Assembly (NCBI GenBank): GCA_021399435.1
Contig: JAJTUP010000013.1
Coordinates: forward strand, 930,001-994,000
Direction of reading: 5' to 3'
DNA: 64,000 nucleotides
DNA from: Diaporthe sp. PMI_573
Lineage: Eukaryota; Ascomycota; Sordariomycetes; Diaporthales; Diaporthaceae
In this document: positions 33,312 to 44,474 of the stretch, one piece after another
Layout: each line of letters opens with the position of its first letter
Position numbering within the stretch: the first letter of the stretch is position 1
Translations under genes and position numbers: made by a program
The notes under the pieces: model-generated
Database searches by the model: none
Seen by the model: only the letters and a program-made list of their open reading frames with translations
Told to the model about the DNA's origin: nothing

Positions 33312-34558
33312 TTCCCCCAACCCCAAGCCAACGTCTTTCCGTCCCGCCAAGCCCCAACAAGGCGGCCCCAGCCTTTCCCCAAAACATAAACCGAGCCATT
33401 TTTAAACTTTGTGGTCTAGCCCGAAGGGCAACAGCAGCAGGGATCGTAATTGGTCTTGGCACATGCCTACTCCCCCCCCACCTCCTACCCCACCATGCCT
33501 CTTTGCCTCTTTTGTCGCCCTTTCTTTTTTGCTTTGCGTCGCCTGCGGCAGGTGCCGTTCGATTCCCGCGCCAGGGATCAGGTAATTTGCTGCTATTAAT
33601 GGATCCCCCCCGGCAAAGGGGGGGGGTTCTGTTCGGCGGGTTGTTACTGTAGGCACACAGGCACGCAGGCAGGCAAAATGGCAGGGCGGCCACCGTTTAG
33701 GGGCGGGGATCGGCACCACACATATCATATTGTACGCGCATGGATGCAACGGCTCGGCTCTTTGTCTGGCCTGCAATCGGTCAGGCCATATGCCAGGGAT
33801 TACATTACACCCAGTCGTTGGCTTCATTTTGCCCATCGCGCTCGTTCAGAGTGCAGGTGGTATGATCAATCCTACGGAAAACACAAGACAACCCAAGACC
33901 AATCTTCCGCCGGGTCCTGATCCTTTATTGCCTTAACTCACACAAGAGATCCCGGAGGGGGGAGTAGGGATCTGAGAGCCACAGAGCCCGTGGGCGACAG
34001 GGGGCTGACGCAAAACGCTTGGAAACGGCCTGGGGTAGGGGGGGTCTGCCGGAAACAGCATGTCAACGTCGCAGACAGACGAGGATCGCATGCTTTCGCG
34101 GCGGTGAGGACGATGGATGCGCAATGCGCCTAATACCGACCACCTATAGCGAGACATCAAGACCAAAATGCCGACAATTTAGCCATGTAGATGATGATAA
34201 TTAATGAATGATTCTCATCACGTGAGAAGCAGCCATCTTGACTTGAAGTGTGATCGTATTTGCTCCGGCTAGAGTGCTCGACCTCGTTCGGGTTCAGCTC
34301 TTAGTTTGTTGATGTTGTTGTTTGTGGTCTCAATTCGCCGACATGTTGCGCGCCATCAGTCCAGAAAAGGAAACAGGAAGCCAGAAAACAAAAACAAAAA
34401 GAAAAGTAAGCCAGTTTGAGACAACAATGCCCGCCGCCCATAACAAGGAAAGGTTTGCAAGGAAAAGGGGAACTCCAAGAGAAATGTCCCAACTCTGATC
34501 ACGGTTGATTGATTTCATCGCAGGGCGCTGAAAACTGTTTTTCTCCGTTCCGACAAAG

Positions 34559-34587
34559 CCAGCAGCCAGCAGCCAGCAGCCAGCAGG
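34559..34587. repeat. (AGCAGCC)n 7-bp minisatellite, second locus
   Basis: About four tandem copies of the same seven-base unit found at 14579-14606, same orientation on the plus strand, with unrelated flanks. Confidence 0.8.
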
Positions 34588-35338
34588 GCAGGCTCTGTCG
34601 CTTGACCGCCACCCGCCAGGCTGCCAACACACCGCCCATGGTCCGAGCATTGCCATCACGGCGCTCGCTTCTCCACTTCAATTTGGGCAGATCCACTTTC
34701 CCGAACCCCTGGAACATCTTCATCCTCGAATCTCCAGCTGCGCCCCGACGGCCCGGGCCCAGCCAAAAGCTTCTGGAAACCTCGCCGATTTTGGTCAGGT
34801 AAAAAGATGACTGTGTGGTCGCAACATGGTGTAAAAGCCAGGCCCCCCTACCCCCACACATTGACCGAGCCGACCCAAGACAGGGAAAGGGAAAACTAAG
34901 GAAAATGGGACAAATGCACGCACGCCATATTGACAAGACAGGAACCCTGGATGAAAACAGATTGCCAACAACGCCTGAGTCCGCCGGGTATAGTAAAGGA
35001 GCGTGACGACGGCAGCTGTTGAAGCCGTCAAGATATTCGCTGAGCGCTGTATGCTTAGCAAGCCTCCAGCCGTGAAGCCCGAGACAATAGACACGATAGA
35101 TCCGTACAAGCACTTTTCAGTCCCATCTCGTCAATTCTGTGCTTCCCCTCCCGCTTGTTGGTAGACAAAACTGTGTGCGGTCTTCGGCGTTTTCGCCTAG
35201 GTCACGCCGTGATAGCGGAGCTATGTATCGCTGCGTTGTTCGAGGTAGACCAAGACGTACGGTCCAAAGGATAGAGAGCCCAGGCGGTTCAGCCGTACGT
35301 TGGCGATAAGTAGAGTTGTGGCGGACGCCATGGCCTGA

Positions 35339-37463
35339 CTACCTCTTTCGTTTCTTGTTCTTGTCCGCAGAGCCGGCGGCTGTCATTGCAACCATGGCCG
35401 TGGCAATCGGCGCGGCAGGGAGCAACGGGTTGGCTGGTGCCGGCATCTCCTCCTTGGTCCCGACGACGGGCACGCCCATGTGTCGACCATAGCGACCCTT
35501 CCGGCCGTTGCCCTCGTCTTCGCTGATGCACAACTCGGCAGGGATCCCGGCATCCCGGCACCTGCCGCAGGGGCGCTGTCTATCGCATCCTTTCTTGCTC
35601 TTCCGGCAGCGCTGGCAGCGCGGCTTCGTGGAGAGATCAGGGTGGTCCTCGTCACCCTGCACGCTGTTGGCAGCACCTGGGTTGGACGCAATGGACGGCT
35701 TACGTGACGCCGGCAGGGAGGTAGGAGACATCGGGCCGTTGGGGATGATGCTGCCGGACTTCTTGACCTTCGCGCCGTTAGCAGGCTTGGTAGACTTGCT
35801 TGCCTTGGCGGTCTTTGGCTTGACACTGGTGGGCTGAGCCCGAGGCTTTTGGCCGTTAGGCGCCTTGGGTACCTTCAGCTTGGGGGCACTCATTGCGCCC
35901 TCTCCGCTGTCAGAATACACATCTTCGTCCTCGCTCGGCTCGAATTCGGCGTTGGCAGGGCTGAAATGGGTCTCGGTGGTGGAGTATATCTTCTTGGTGG
36001 CACCAACCGCGTCGAGCTTTTGCTTCCTCACGGGCTGCTTCTCGCCGTCGCTCTCGCTGTCGCCATCGCTAGTTGCGCCAGTAGAAGAAGCTGCATCCGC
36101 ATTGCGGCTAAATGTATCGTCAAGTGTGGAGGCCGAAGTGCGGCCATGGGAGATGTTGGAAATATCACCGAGACGCATCAATTGGATGGCCACATCCTTG
36201 TCCTCTTCCGACATGCAACTGCCGACAGTGGGATCTGGTGTCGGCAAGATGCCCATGCTCGGGGCAATGCCTGATGCGTTGGAGTACCCAATCGTGCTCC
36301 TAGCACGGCGAGTATCGGTGACAGGTGTGGCATACATGCCAACACCATTGTAGCCGGGGGTATAACTCTGCGGCGACTGCAATAGCCGAGGATTGGTGAA
36401 GGGATTCTGGCCGGGTTGTACGAATGGAAGGGTCGCACGATTGTGCTCAATACGGCGGGCTGGGGATACTGAAGGGTTGGATAGGGCAGCAGGCATTTGA
36501 GGAGGTGCGAAAAGAGGCAGCTCCTGGGTTTGATGGTGTTAGCGACCAGCTCTGAGCAAGCTCGGACAGCATCTGAGACGCAAGCGGGTGACTTACAGAG
36601 CTCTCAAATTTGGCTCTCTTGCGACGGCCACCTTCAACGATGTTGTCGAGGCTGATCTCGGTGCTGCCGATCTGCTCCTTGGACTTGCCCGAAGAAGAGC
36701 CCGGGGCATTGTCGCCGCTGCTGTAGCCGTTCATGCTATCACTGTGTGCGTCGTTGTGTGTTTGAGATCCGGGGCCGCGGCTCCTGTTGGAACGGGGGCG
36801 GGCATGCCTACCATTTGTACTGGTGGAAGCACTTCTTCGTTCATGGACGTTATGTGGAGACACGCTGCGCCGCCTGGACGATCTAGAGCCAGGCCGTGAC
36901 GCATACTGTGACTGTTGCTGCGGGGCCTGGACGGCGAGTCCATCCTGGGTGTAAAAGGACTGGGCGCCTGGATGGCTCGGCTGGGCGGCGTGTGGGCCAG
37001 GAGTGGGAGGACCATCGCGGACTCGCACGTACACAACCGAGTTGTGGCGGAAGTTCTCATACCTTCCGATGATGGTGTTGCCGTGCTCATCCTCGAAGCT
37101 GACGCCGGGACAGCTCGTGGCGCTTGGGTACAGACCATAGAAGTTCTTGACGGTGGTGATGATGGACTCTGTTGTGTCATGGGGGTAGATCTGTACCCTC
37201 ATGGGTAATCGCGCCCTGTACTGGGTAGAGTCCGTGACCAATTCGAACTTGACCGACCGGGGAACGGCGGGGGTGTGGTACTGGGGCTGCGTGAACTCCA
37301 TGACCCTGTCCTCACGGCTCATTGAGGCGAGAATATGAGCTTCAGTAGGAGTAGGAGGGGAGTGGTGTTGGACGGGATATGCTGTAGCCAGCGAGCTGAC
37401 ATGTGCCCTTGGGGAGATGTCCGACATGGGAGATTGGGACGACATCAGACTCGGTGGTGCCAT
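35339..37463 (-). CDS. Zn2Cys6 transcription regulator with C-terminal zinc cluster
   Basis: Two exons, 37463-36597 and 36523-35339, give 683 aa. The GAL4-type zinc cluster (CQRCRKSKKGCDRQRPCGRCRDAGIP) lies near residues 592-620, close to the C terminus; most fungal factors carry it at the N terminus. Residues about 60-150 form a compact, well-ordered region (VKFELVTDSTQYRARLPMRVQIYP through YENFRHNSVVYVRV) that could be a ubiquitin-like or PB1-like fold. The middle is Ser/Arg-rich, then acidic. The C terminus ends in NKKRKR, a plausible nuclear signal. The intron has GTAAGT, branch CGCTAACA and acceptor CCCAG. The start at 37463 is chosen by content; the frame stays open upstream to 37805. 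I do not recognise the orthologue's name. It would act as a DNA-binding regulator in the nucleus; its targets are unknown. Confidence 0.82.
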
Positions 37464-38200
37464 TCCTAGCGAAATGACTACCCTTCGAGAATGACTGTTC
37501 CAAAAGACGGGAATTCCTGTCTTTCGTCCCTCCTCTTGGTCTCCTTCGGACGGGTATGCCTGTGTTTTGTGTTTCTGAGCCTGTGTGGATGAAGTCTGTG
37601 TGCCCACAGTCTGTCCAAGGTGCTGGGCGGTCAACCCGCGGTTCTCGGCGTTGAAGGGGGGAAGCGACCGGGTCGGAAGATGGGGGCAGGAGGGGGGTGT
37701 CGTGCGTCGTCGAATCTGGAAAACCAGGGAGTAATTAGCTCTGGATAGCAAATGCGAGCAATACAATGCAGTAGATGTCGGGAACTGCCCTCTGTGGCGG
37801 GCCAACGCAGCTCACGGATTGCTCAGGAGCCGGCGCTGGGAGCCAGAGGAGCGACCGAGTTGGCAGGAGGACTCTTGCGAGCGGAGGGCAGGGAAAGGAA
37901 CAAATAATTGTCGGAATCCTCGATCGCATGGACCAAGAGGACAGGCCTGACTTACCAGTCGAGGATGGGGAGGTTGTTGCTGAGCCTGAAAGGCCTTTGA
38001 AACTCGGGACTCGTCTGTTCCCTCTGAGGCGGAGGCGGCAGTCTGCGACGAGATGGCATCAGACCCGGGCGATCTTGGGATGGGGAGAAATGTGCAAGTA
38101 GGGAACGGCTGAGTATGCTCCCAATGCCTCGAGTGATGGGTTGAAATGGCTTACCAGGTGATTATGGCGTTGTTTGATGGGTGTGGTGGAAGAGTCCGGA
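37464..38200 (-). promoter_or_regulatory. Probable spliced 5' leader of the Zn2Cys6 regulator
   Basis: Upstream of the start codon the minus strand shows two ordered splice pairs: donor GTAAGC (38154-38149) with acceptor TTTCAG ending at 37986, and donor GTAAGT (37955-37950) with acceptor TTCCAG ending at 37716. They would leave a 30-base leader exon (37985-37956). This suggests a long, spliced 5' UTR. It rests on splice motifs only. Confidence 0.4.
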
Positions 38201-38353
38201 GGGTTAGGAGGGAAAGAGGAGAAGTTCGCAGCGAAGAGGATGGATGGGTTTGTCTCGACGGCCTCAATAGGCGAATAGCGCAGAAGCCCGCTTGCCCGCC
38301 TGCGGGTCACCTCACAAGCCAGACACTTGCCAGTTCACTCAACATTAACACAA

Positions 38354-38357
<4 letters not shown>

Positions 38358-38398
<41 letters not shown>
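38358..38398. repeat. (CA)n dinucleotide microsatellite
   Basis: About twenty CA units, almost uninterrupted, upstream of the Zn2Cys6 regulator. Confidence 0.95.
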
Positions 38399-38401
<3 letters not shown>

Positions 38402-38791
38402 TGCACACAATACGAGACAGCACACACAGACAGCACAGCACCACCTCTTTTTTCTTTCTTTGGCCTTGTTAATCGCAGCTCATGTGCGACCCGATTTCTC
38501 CCAGGCTCCTGGGTAAATGCTCAGGTCTGTTGCGGCCGCCAGATTGGCGCATTTCCCGGCCGATACCTCTCTCCGTCGCTCTGTATTTCTCTCGCTCTAC
38601 TTGTTACGTACTGTACAGGCTCTCTGCCGCTAAAACCTGCTCGATTGCACAGGAAACGAGGTCATCCTACGTCTTGTGCGTCGCAGAGACCTGGCTGTCC
38701 TATCCGTGGGTAGCATGCTCTCTCCGCTTCTTTTATGCGCTTCCCATGTCATTTCTCGATTTGATACATAGGTAGGTAGAAGTGACTGCTG

Positions 38792-38802
38792 CCCCCCCCC
38801 CC
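38792..38802. repeat. C11 homopolymer
   Basis: Eleven C in a row, intergenic, preceded by a short GTAG repeat. Confidence 0.9.
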
Positions 38803-41800
38803 AGGCCGTCAGAGGGTTGTTTACCCCGAATGTTGAGTGAAACATACGAGCGCAAACCTTCTTCCCCTCGTCCCGGCAGCCGTCTGCTATGTCTGCAATA
38901 GACTAGACTGTTGCTGCCTTTCTCGGTCTGCGTCCTGCCAACCACGCCTGCGCCGTGAATCGCTGTGCGCCCAACACGCCAAGCTGCGATGGCAGACTAC
39001 GTTTGATCTTGTCGCAGCGGCACCATGTTAACGTGCAATTAAATGTTCCAGCGCATTTCCTACAGAGGAACAGGCAAACGGGCCAGGGACAGGCCCGGCC
39101 CTGCCCCAAAATACCCAGTCGTAGGTGCGGGCTCTCTCAGCGTGCCCATCATCAATCACTCGAGATTGGGTGGAGTTGTGGCAACCCTGACCAAGGCATT
39201 CCAGGTCGCGCAAATTGGGGTCTGTCTCGCTCGATCCTGAATTCAACCCCGGCCGATCGGCGGGCCGCCTCTCTTGCGAGCGACTGGAACTGGAGGCAGT
39301 GAGCCGTTGGGAGACCAACCCACGCATCTATCTGTAACCTCCCGGGCAGAGAGGTGCGGGCACATGCCTAGTGTTGGCACACCTGCCACTGTTTCCAAGA
39401 TGATGGGAAACAAACGATCACCTGCGCATCTTGACTGGCAGGAGACTTCACGAACACATCCATCCATGCAAAGCTGCGGGCTGGAACGGCTTGGGGTGGC
39501 CGTTCTCAGACCCTCCCCCCTCCCGAGGGTCTAGATCGAGTATTACTTCAGGGAGTACCTGACTTTGGAAGGTTTGAGGGCCCTTGGACATGCACATCAT
39601 CTCCGACTCGAGACCCCGTCGAGCCTCCGCTTCCAAGGCTTGTGATTGCGAGTTATTGCTGCGAATAGCAAGGTAACCCAGGAGGAGGCGAGTGGGTGAG
39701 TAAGAGGCTGAGTAAGAGCGCAAGTGCAAGTGAGGGTCCTGAGATGTCCTTGGGATGCCTAGGTATAGCAGTCGCCTCTTCCGAATCGCACAGACGGCGT
39801 GCTTTCTTGCTGTCCACGTTCACACCGATGCCACGCACGCTTGGCAGTTCGCCGTGCCGACCATTCCCTGGCACTCAGTCCACTGTGCGGCCCAGTCCAA
39901 AGCCTGGGCCCGATTCCATCGAGCTGAGGGAGGAAGGGCATGGGCTGGCGGCGAAACTCCCCACAGCCGGGATGTCGCTGTTGCGTTGGTGCGCAAGCTT
40001 AACTTGTCAAACCTTGCCGGCTTGGGTGACGGACAGGCGCTCAAGGGGGGTCGTACCCAATCCATCTGGGCCTGGGGAGCAAGCCAGGCGCAACGCTGGG
40101 TTGCTCATGCGCAGTAGACTGGCACGAGAGGCAGACGGAGTGTTCGACTATTGCGATCCTGTTATTGCGCAATTCTCTATGCAAGTGGTCAAGGCCAGGC
40201 AGGCTCTCATCACTAGGCCAGCATGCTGCAAAGCGCAAGGCGGGCGAACGAACGCTGGCATCTGTTCGTCGCCCGATTGCGAGGCAGAGTGGATCGCGAA
40301 CCCCACTCATCCAATTGGCGCTTGCGGACCACCAGAGACCGGCCGCCTGCCAGTCGGTTGTGAGACAGGGGCTCTTTTGGCTGGTCGGGTGCGCCTAAAA
40401 ACAAACAGAGCACTCCCAGTGCCGCCGGGATTGAAAGAATGAAGGATGGGCGATCTGATAGGAAGGCCCCGAGAAGATACGGGCGCGATTTGCTCCTGGT
40501 GAAAGCGCCCTAGAAATAACCCATGAGGATTGCTTGCTTACTTGGGAGCTGCCCCAAGCTCCCGCAATCTTTTGTCGCGCGGCCCGGTCATCCATCGCTC
40601 TGGGGCCACCAGGACCTGTCAGTCAAGTCAGACACATTGGTCGATGGGTCACACACAGTCACATCAGGTGGGCAAATGGCAAGCCAAGCGCGAGACGTAC
40701 GGCACGGCAAGCACAGCACTGCAACGATGGGCGAATGTGTGCGCGAACCGGATCGGGCCAAGAGCGTGCGTGGTCAGGTACCCGTGGGATAGATAATACT
40801 GCCTCTTAATGGCTTCCGGGGCTGCAATCTGAGGGCCGCGATCGCCGAGAGGCATTTACTCATTTAGTGGTTGGTGCTCTGCGGATGCGCTGGTCGGGTT
40901 TCAGGTGCCAGCCTTAGAATCATACCAGTATGTACCATCTCTACTCATCGCGCGACAGCTGGAAAAACCACCTTGCGAAGCATTCGATCCAACAGAGAGA
41001 GCGAGGGAGGGAGAGGGGGCACCAATGCGCTCTCACCCTGCTATTCTCGGTGGGTGTGTGCGACTGTAGCTGGCGCAAGGTCAAGCTTCCGAGAGACTGG
41101 TGCGGGCCTGGTCTTGTGATTCGTTGAATCAGAGTTCGTCGTCTCATGTCGCTCCATGATGCGAACCTGACCTCGGACAGCCGGTGAGACGTATTCGCGC
41201 CCAGAGCGACTGACGGGACTCGATGTGCGCATGAACAAGAGGGCGGATGGTCTCAGGCAGGTAGTATTGAGCTGAGGGGGGGGGATTCTCCGTCATTGGA
41301 GCAGCTTTTGCTATGGGGGCCAGGCAATCGCCTTCGCACCTTGATGTCCGGGTAGTGGGAACCCGTCATTGAGGAGACAGACCGAGAGTTTGACCAAGCA
41401 AGCTGCCCGATCCGAGCTGCCGGGGATGATTGCGACTCAGACGAGGGTCGTCATTCTGCCATTAGTGGCTGGGCTTAGGAATGCGATGTCCAGGATCTCT
41501 CAGTCTCAACGACATGTTAAGCCAGTGATTGATGGTGGTGGATGGTGTCTTTGGATCTTGATACGGACCGCCCACACCACATGCAGCGCTACTGCGAAGC
41601 GCAGGCTGTCCAGCCCGCCATCGACAGAGGAGCCATGCTCCGGTCAGCCAGCCCACTGTGTGAAGAGGCTACGAACAAGGGCTCTGCTAGCTGGCCCCTG
41701 GCCCAGAGACCGCAATACTACCGTCGAAAAGAGAAATCCGTCTGGGCCCGAGCAAGTGGCCACGCAGACAGGCAGACAACAAACAGTCCCCTCTAAAAGC

Positions 41801-43856
41801 AACAGCCTCCATGCTGCCACGGAGCCCATGGGTGGAGATGGGTCGCACGCAATGCAAGACAAGTGCCGTAGCGCACATTAGCTGAGTCGCAGCAGGCCCT
41901 CGGGAAGCCAGGACTCGTACTCCCAGGCTCCCCCGTGCCTTGACGATGGGGACCACGATTGCGCGACGCATCAGACAACTCTCGTCCGCTATGGAGCCAC
42001 GGGTCTCGCGGATGTCAGGGCTGGTGGGCCCGCCTGCTTTGCTGTGCTGTTTGGCCTGCGGCCACCGGGGTGAACGGGTCGAGGGGACAAGCAAGCGGGG
42101 GAGGGGATGATCAATCAAGAGCTGAGCCGTTTTCAGTCATGCTGACCCCCCCTTGCTGAGCGCTTTTGCGACGGTCGGTCGCATCCAGCGCTTCGCAACC
42201 TCGGGGCGTCGGGGCCACCTCAGATACTACAGGCAATACCGCGTCGCCAACTCCGTGCCTTGGTCAGTCCGATCTGAATTGAACAAGCTCTTTGACAGGT
42301 CTACAGCGTCGCCATGTGTTGTTTCCGCGACAGTGCCATGATCGCAGACGAGTCTTTGCTAGTTCAATGATTGGCACGATCACGAGAGACCTGGAGAGGC
42401 AATCTTGGGTGGCGGCGGCGGCAGCACCCGCTTTGGCTGGGCGGTCGTCGTCACTGCGGGTGGGCAATTTGATCAGGACAGACTGGCCGGGAGCGGGGCT
42501 GCGCTGCAGTGGGGCCCCAGCGGGCACAGCCATCATTCTTCTCGATTGAGTGCAACGGCTGGGGAGGAATCACCCGCTTCGGGGACCAAGGCTTCTGGAA
42601 CCAAGAGCCGTTGTTTCCATCTGCAACCAATTCAAGGACGAATGTGACGTGCAGCAGTCGGTCGCGCTGAAGGGGGATCAAAAAACATTGTGCTTCATGT
42701 GGCCCCGGGCGAGGGAATGCGACGGCGATCCTACTGGCCAGCGGCCCAAGAAGGGGTCGGCCACGAACAACAAGGCCCAGGGGCAAGCCAGCACCAGCGG
42801 CCCACCCTCCAAAGCCACTGCTGCACAGCACAAGCACCCGTTCGCGCCAGCACCGCCCAGTCGCAAAAACCAAACCTTGGGTGAACAATCCCCCTCTTCC
42901 TGGGCACAGAGCGATGCGCGGCCCAAATGGCATTGCCAGGACTGTCGGAAATGGTGAGATATACGGTCCGGTTGACCATGGAATACATGCGACAAGATGT
43001 TCCTGGAAAAGACGAGTTTGCGACGCAGATTTCAACAGGTAGCAGGGTGGTGCACGTGATCAGGCGCGGGGCTCGCGCGGGAGGCGGGACGGGTGACGCG
43101 GGGCGGATCGACCATGGACCATCCGCCTCTGCTCCACCACCTTGCCTCTTGTGGGATAATTAATTGATGCATGTGATGTCCACCGTCTACGAGCTGGCAA
43201 TGATGGGGTTTTGCGATGCATCCAAACTGTTGGGGCATCTGTCATTAAACCGTCGCAGTTCGCAGGTGTTCGTTGGGTGACGCGACAAGAATTAAGCGGG
43301 CCCCACCGACCCTCGCGCTATTGGCCAGCTTGATGATCGGCGTTCTATCATGCCGGTCGCCGGCGCGACGACAGATCCCGGCCCGTGCACGCATCCCTGT
43401 CGCGGCATAACAAGCAGTAAACAAACACACGCACCAGCAACCACGAGCTAACGGGTCCCATTCGTAAGGCTAGGGAGATTAAGTTGGATTGTTTGCATTG
43501 GGAAACCCGCCCTGGGATGACAGGAAGCCGATCTGACGTGCGTGTGCCCGGCTGCTCCTTCTCATCCTCCTCCCTATGCCACCCCAGCCGCCCCACGTAT
43601 CTGGTCTCCTCCCCCCGCTTCTGATCTTCAGGAACGACCCTCTGCATCGTCTTTCTGGACGGGGCAATCTCGCAGCCAAGCTAGGGGACGCCTAATCTTG
43701 GGAGCCTCGTTTTCGACTTCCGTCATTGGTCCAGCTGGGCTACCATTCTGGCGCGCCATCAACAGATCAACCAACCCCCCTCCCAGTCTGCCAGTCCAAC
43801 ACGCACTCGTACTCGCACACGCGGCGCCTCTCCCTCGAGGTACGTTCCAAGCCTGT

Positions 43857-43879
43857 GTTTTTTTTTTTTTTTTTTTTTT
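43857..43879. repeat. Poly-T tract (about 22 T)
   Basis: A long T run about 600 bases upstream of the cyclin start, in a pyrimidine-rich stretch; a GTACGT donor-like site lies just before it. Confidence 0.9.
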
Positions 43880-44474
43880 GCCTTACTGTTTCTTTGCCTG
43901 CCTGCCCGCCCTCTTGTCTCCTTGCGCGATTCGTCCCCTCGCGTCCCTCGCGTTGTGCCGTACTGGCACCTGCCATCTCCCTCTGCAGCTGCATCTTCCA
44001 CCATCTTTTCCTCGGCAGTGTCAGAAACCAACCAGCCCCCTTCAGCACCCTGTTTACCAAATAAACTTTTCGATCAATCCACTTGTTCGATCCTCCAAGC
44101 TCTGACCCCTGTGGCACCAGGCACCTCGGGTCCCTCACAGCTCGGGTGCGGCTGTCATCACCCAGTCAACCACCCACCCGCTCGCCACTCGACATCCAAA
44201 ACCCGCATTATCGCAATCAAACTTGTCCACTCCACGTTTGTTTTGTACAGCTCCTCATTGACGACAAAGACGGACGCGCGAAGACTCATTCTTCTCGCCA
44301 ACTCCACCGTCCTCCCCGAGTCACTTCATGATATCGCGCGCGCCAACCCATTCCCAGCTCTGCGGTTAACGTCCGGAACTTTGCCACGCAACTCATTGTA
44401 TCCCGCTATAACAGCAACAACCAGCATTTGCTACCGTCGACAAGTGTCCTTTGACCTGCAGAGGAAGTTTTACT

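Larger units (their letters stand above)
31510..35338. other. Long gene-poor convergent region
   Basis: About 3.8 kb between two facing 3' ends. Open frames here (for example 281 codons at 32537-33382, 204 codons at 34499-35113) have irregular composition, overlap microsatellites and C/G runs, and show no domain. The part around 31620-32160 is more AT-rich than the genes. It contains an (ATAC)n array, C10 and G9 runs and the AGCAGCC minisatellite. I see no tRNA or transposon. A non-coding RNA or divergent repeat relic cannot be excluded. Confidence 0.5.
38201..44474. other. Large gene-free region between divergent regulator and cyclin B
   Basis: More than 6 kb with no recognisable coding gene. 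The longest frames (248 codons at 39696-40442, 170 at 41369-41881, 135 at 42550-42957, 194 antisense at 42451-43035) overlap on both strands and lack domains. The base composition is about that of the rest of the intergenic DNA, with no sign of AT-rich repeat-induced mutation. C11 (38792-38802), G9 (41276-41284) and T22 (about 43857-43879) runs are present. The last 600 bases are pyrimidine-rich, as fungal promoters and 5' UTRs often are. It probably carries cyclin and regulator control sequences. Confidence 0.5.

Noticed and set aside
32537..33382. 281-codon minus-strand frame
   Set aside because: It runs through the (ATAC)n repeat and a C10 run and has a Trp/Gly-rich start without any motif.
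39696..40442. 248-codon plus-strand frame in the large gene-free region
   Set aside because: No domain, irregular Pro/Arg/Cys-rich composition, overlapping frames on the other strand and no splice-supported neighbours; looks like chance open frame in GC-rich DNA.
42451..43035. 194-codon minus-strand and 135-codon plus-strand overlapping frames
   Set aside because: They compete for the same DNA, neither shows a domain, and both contain low-complexity Gln/Pro/Arg or Cys-rich stretches.
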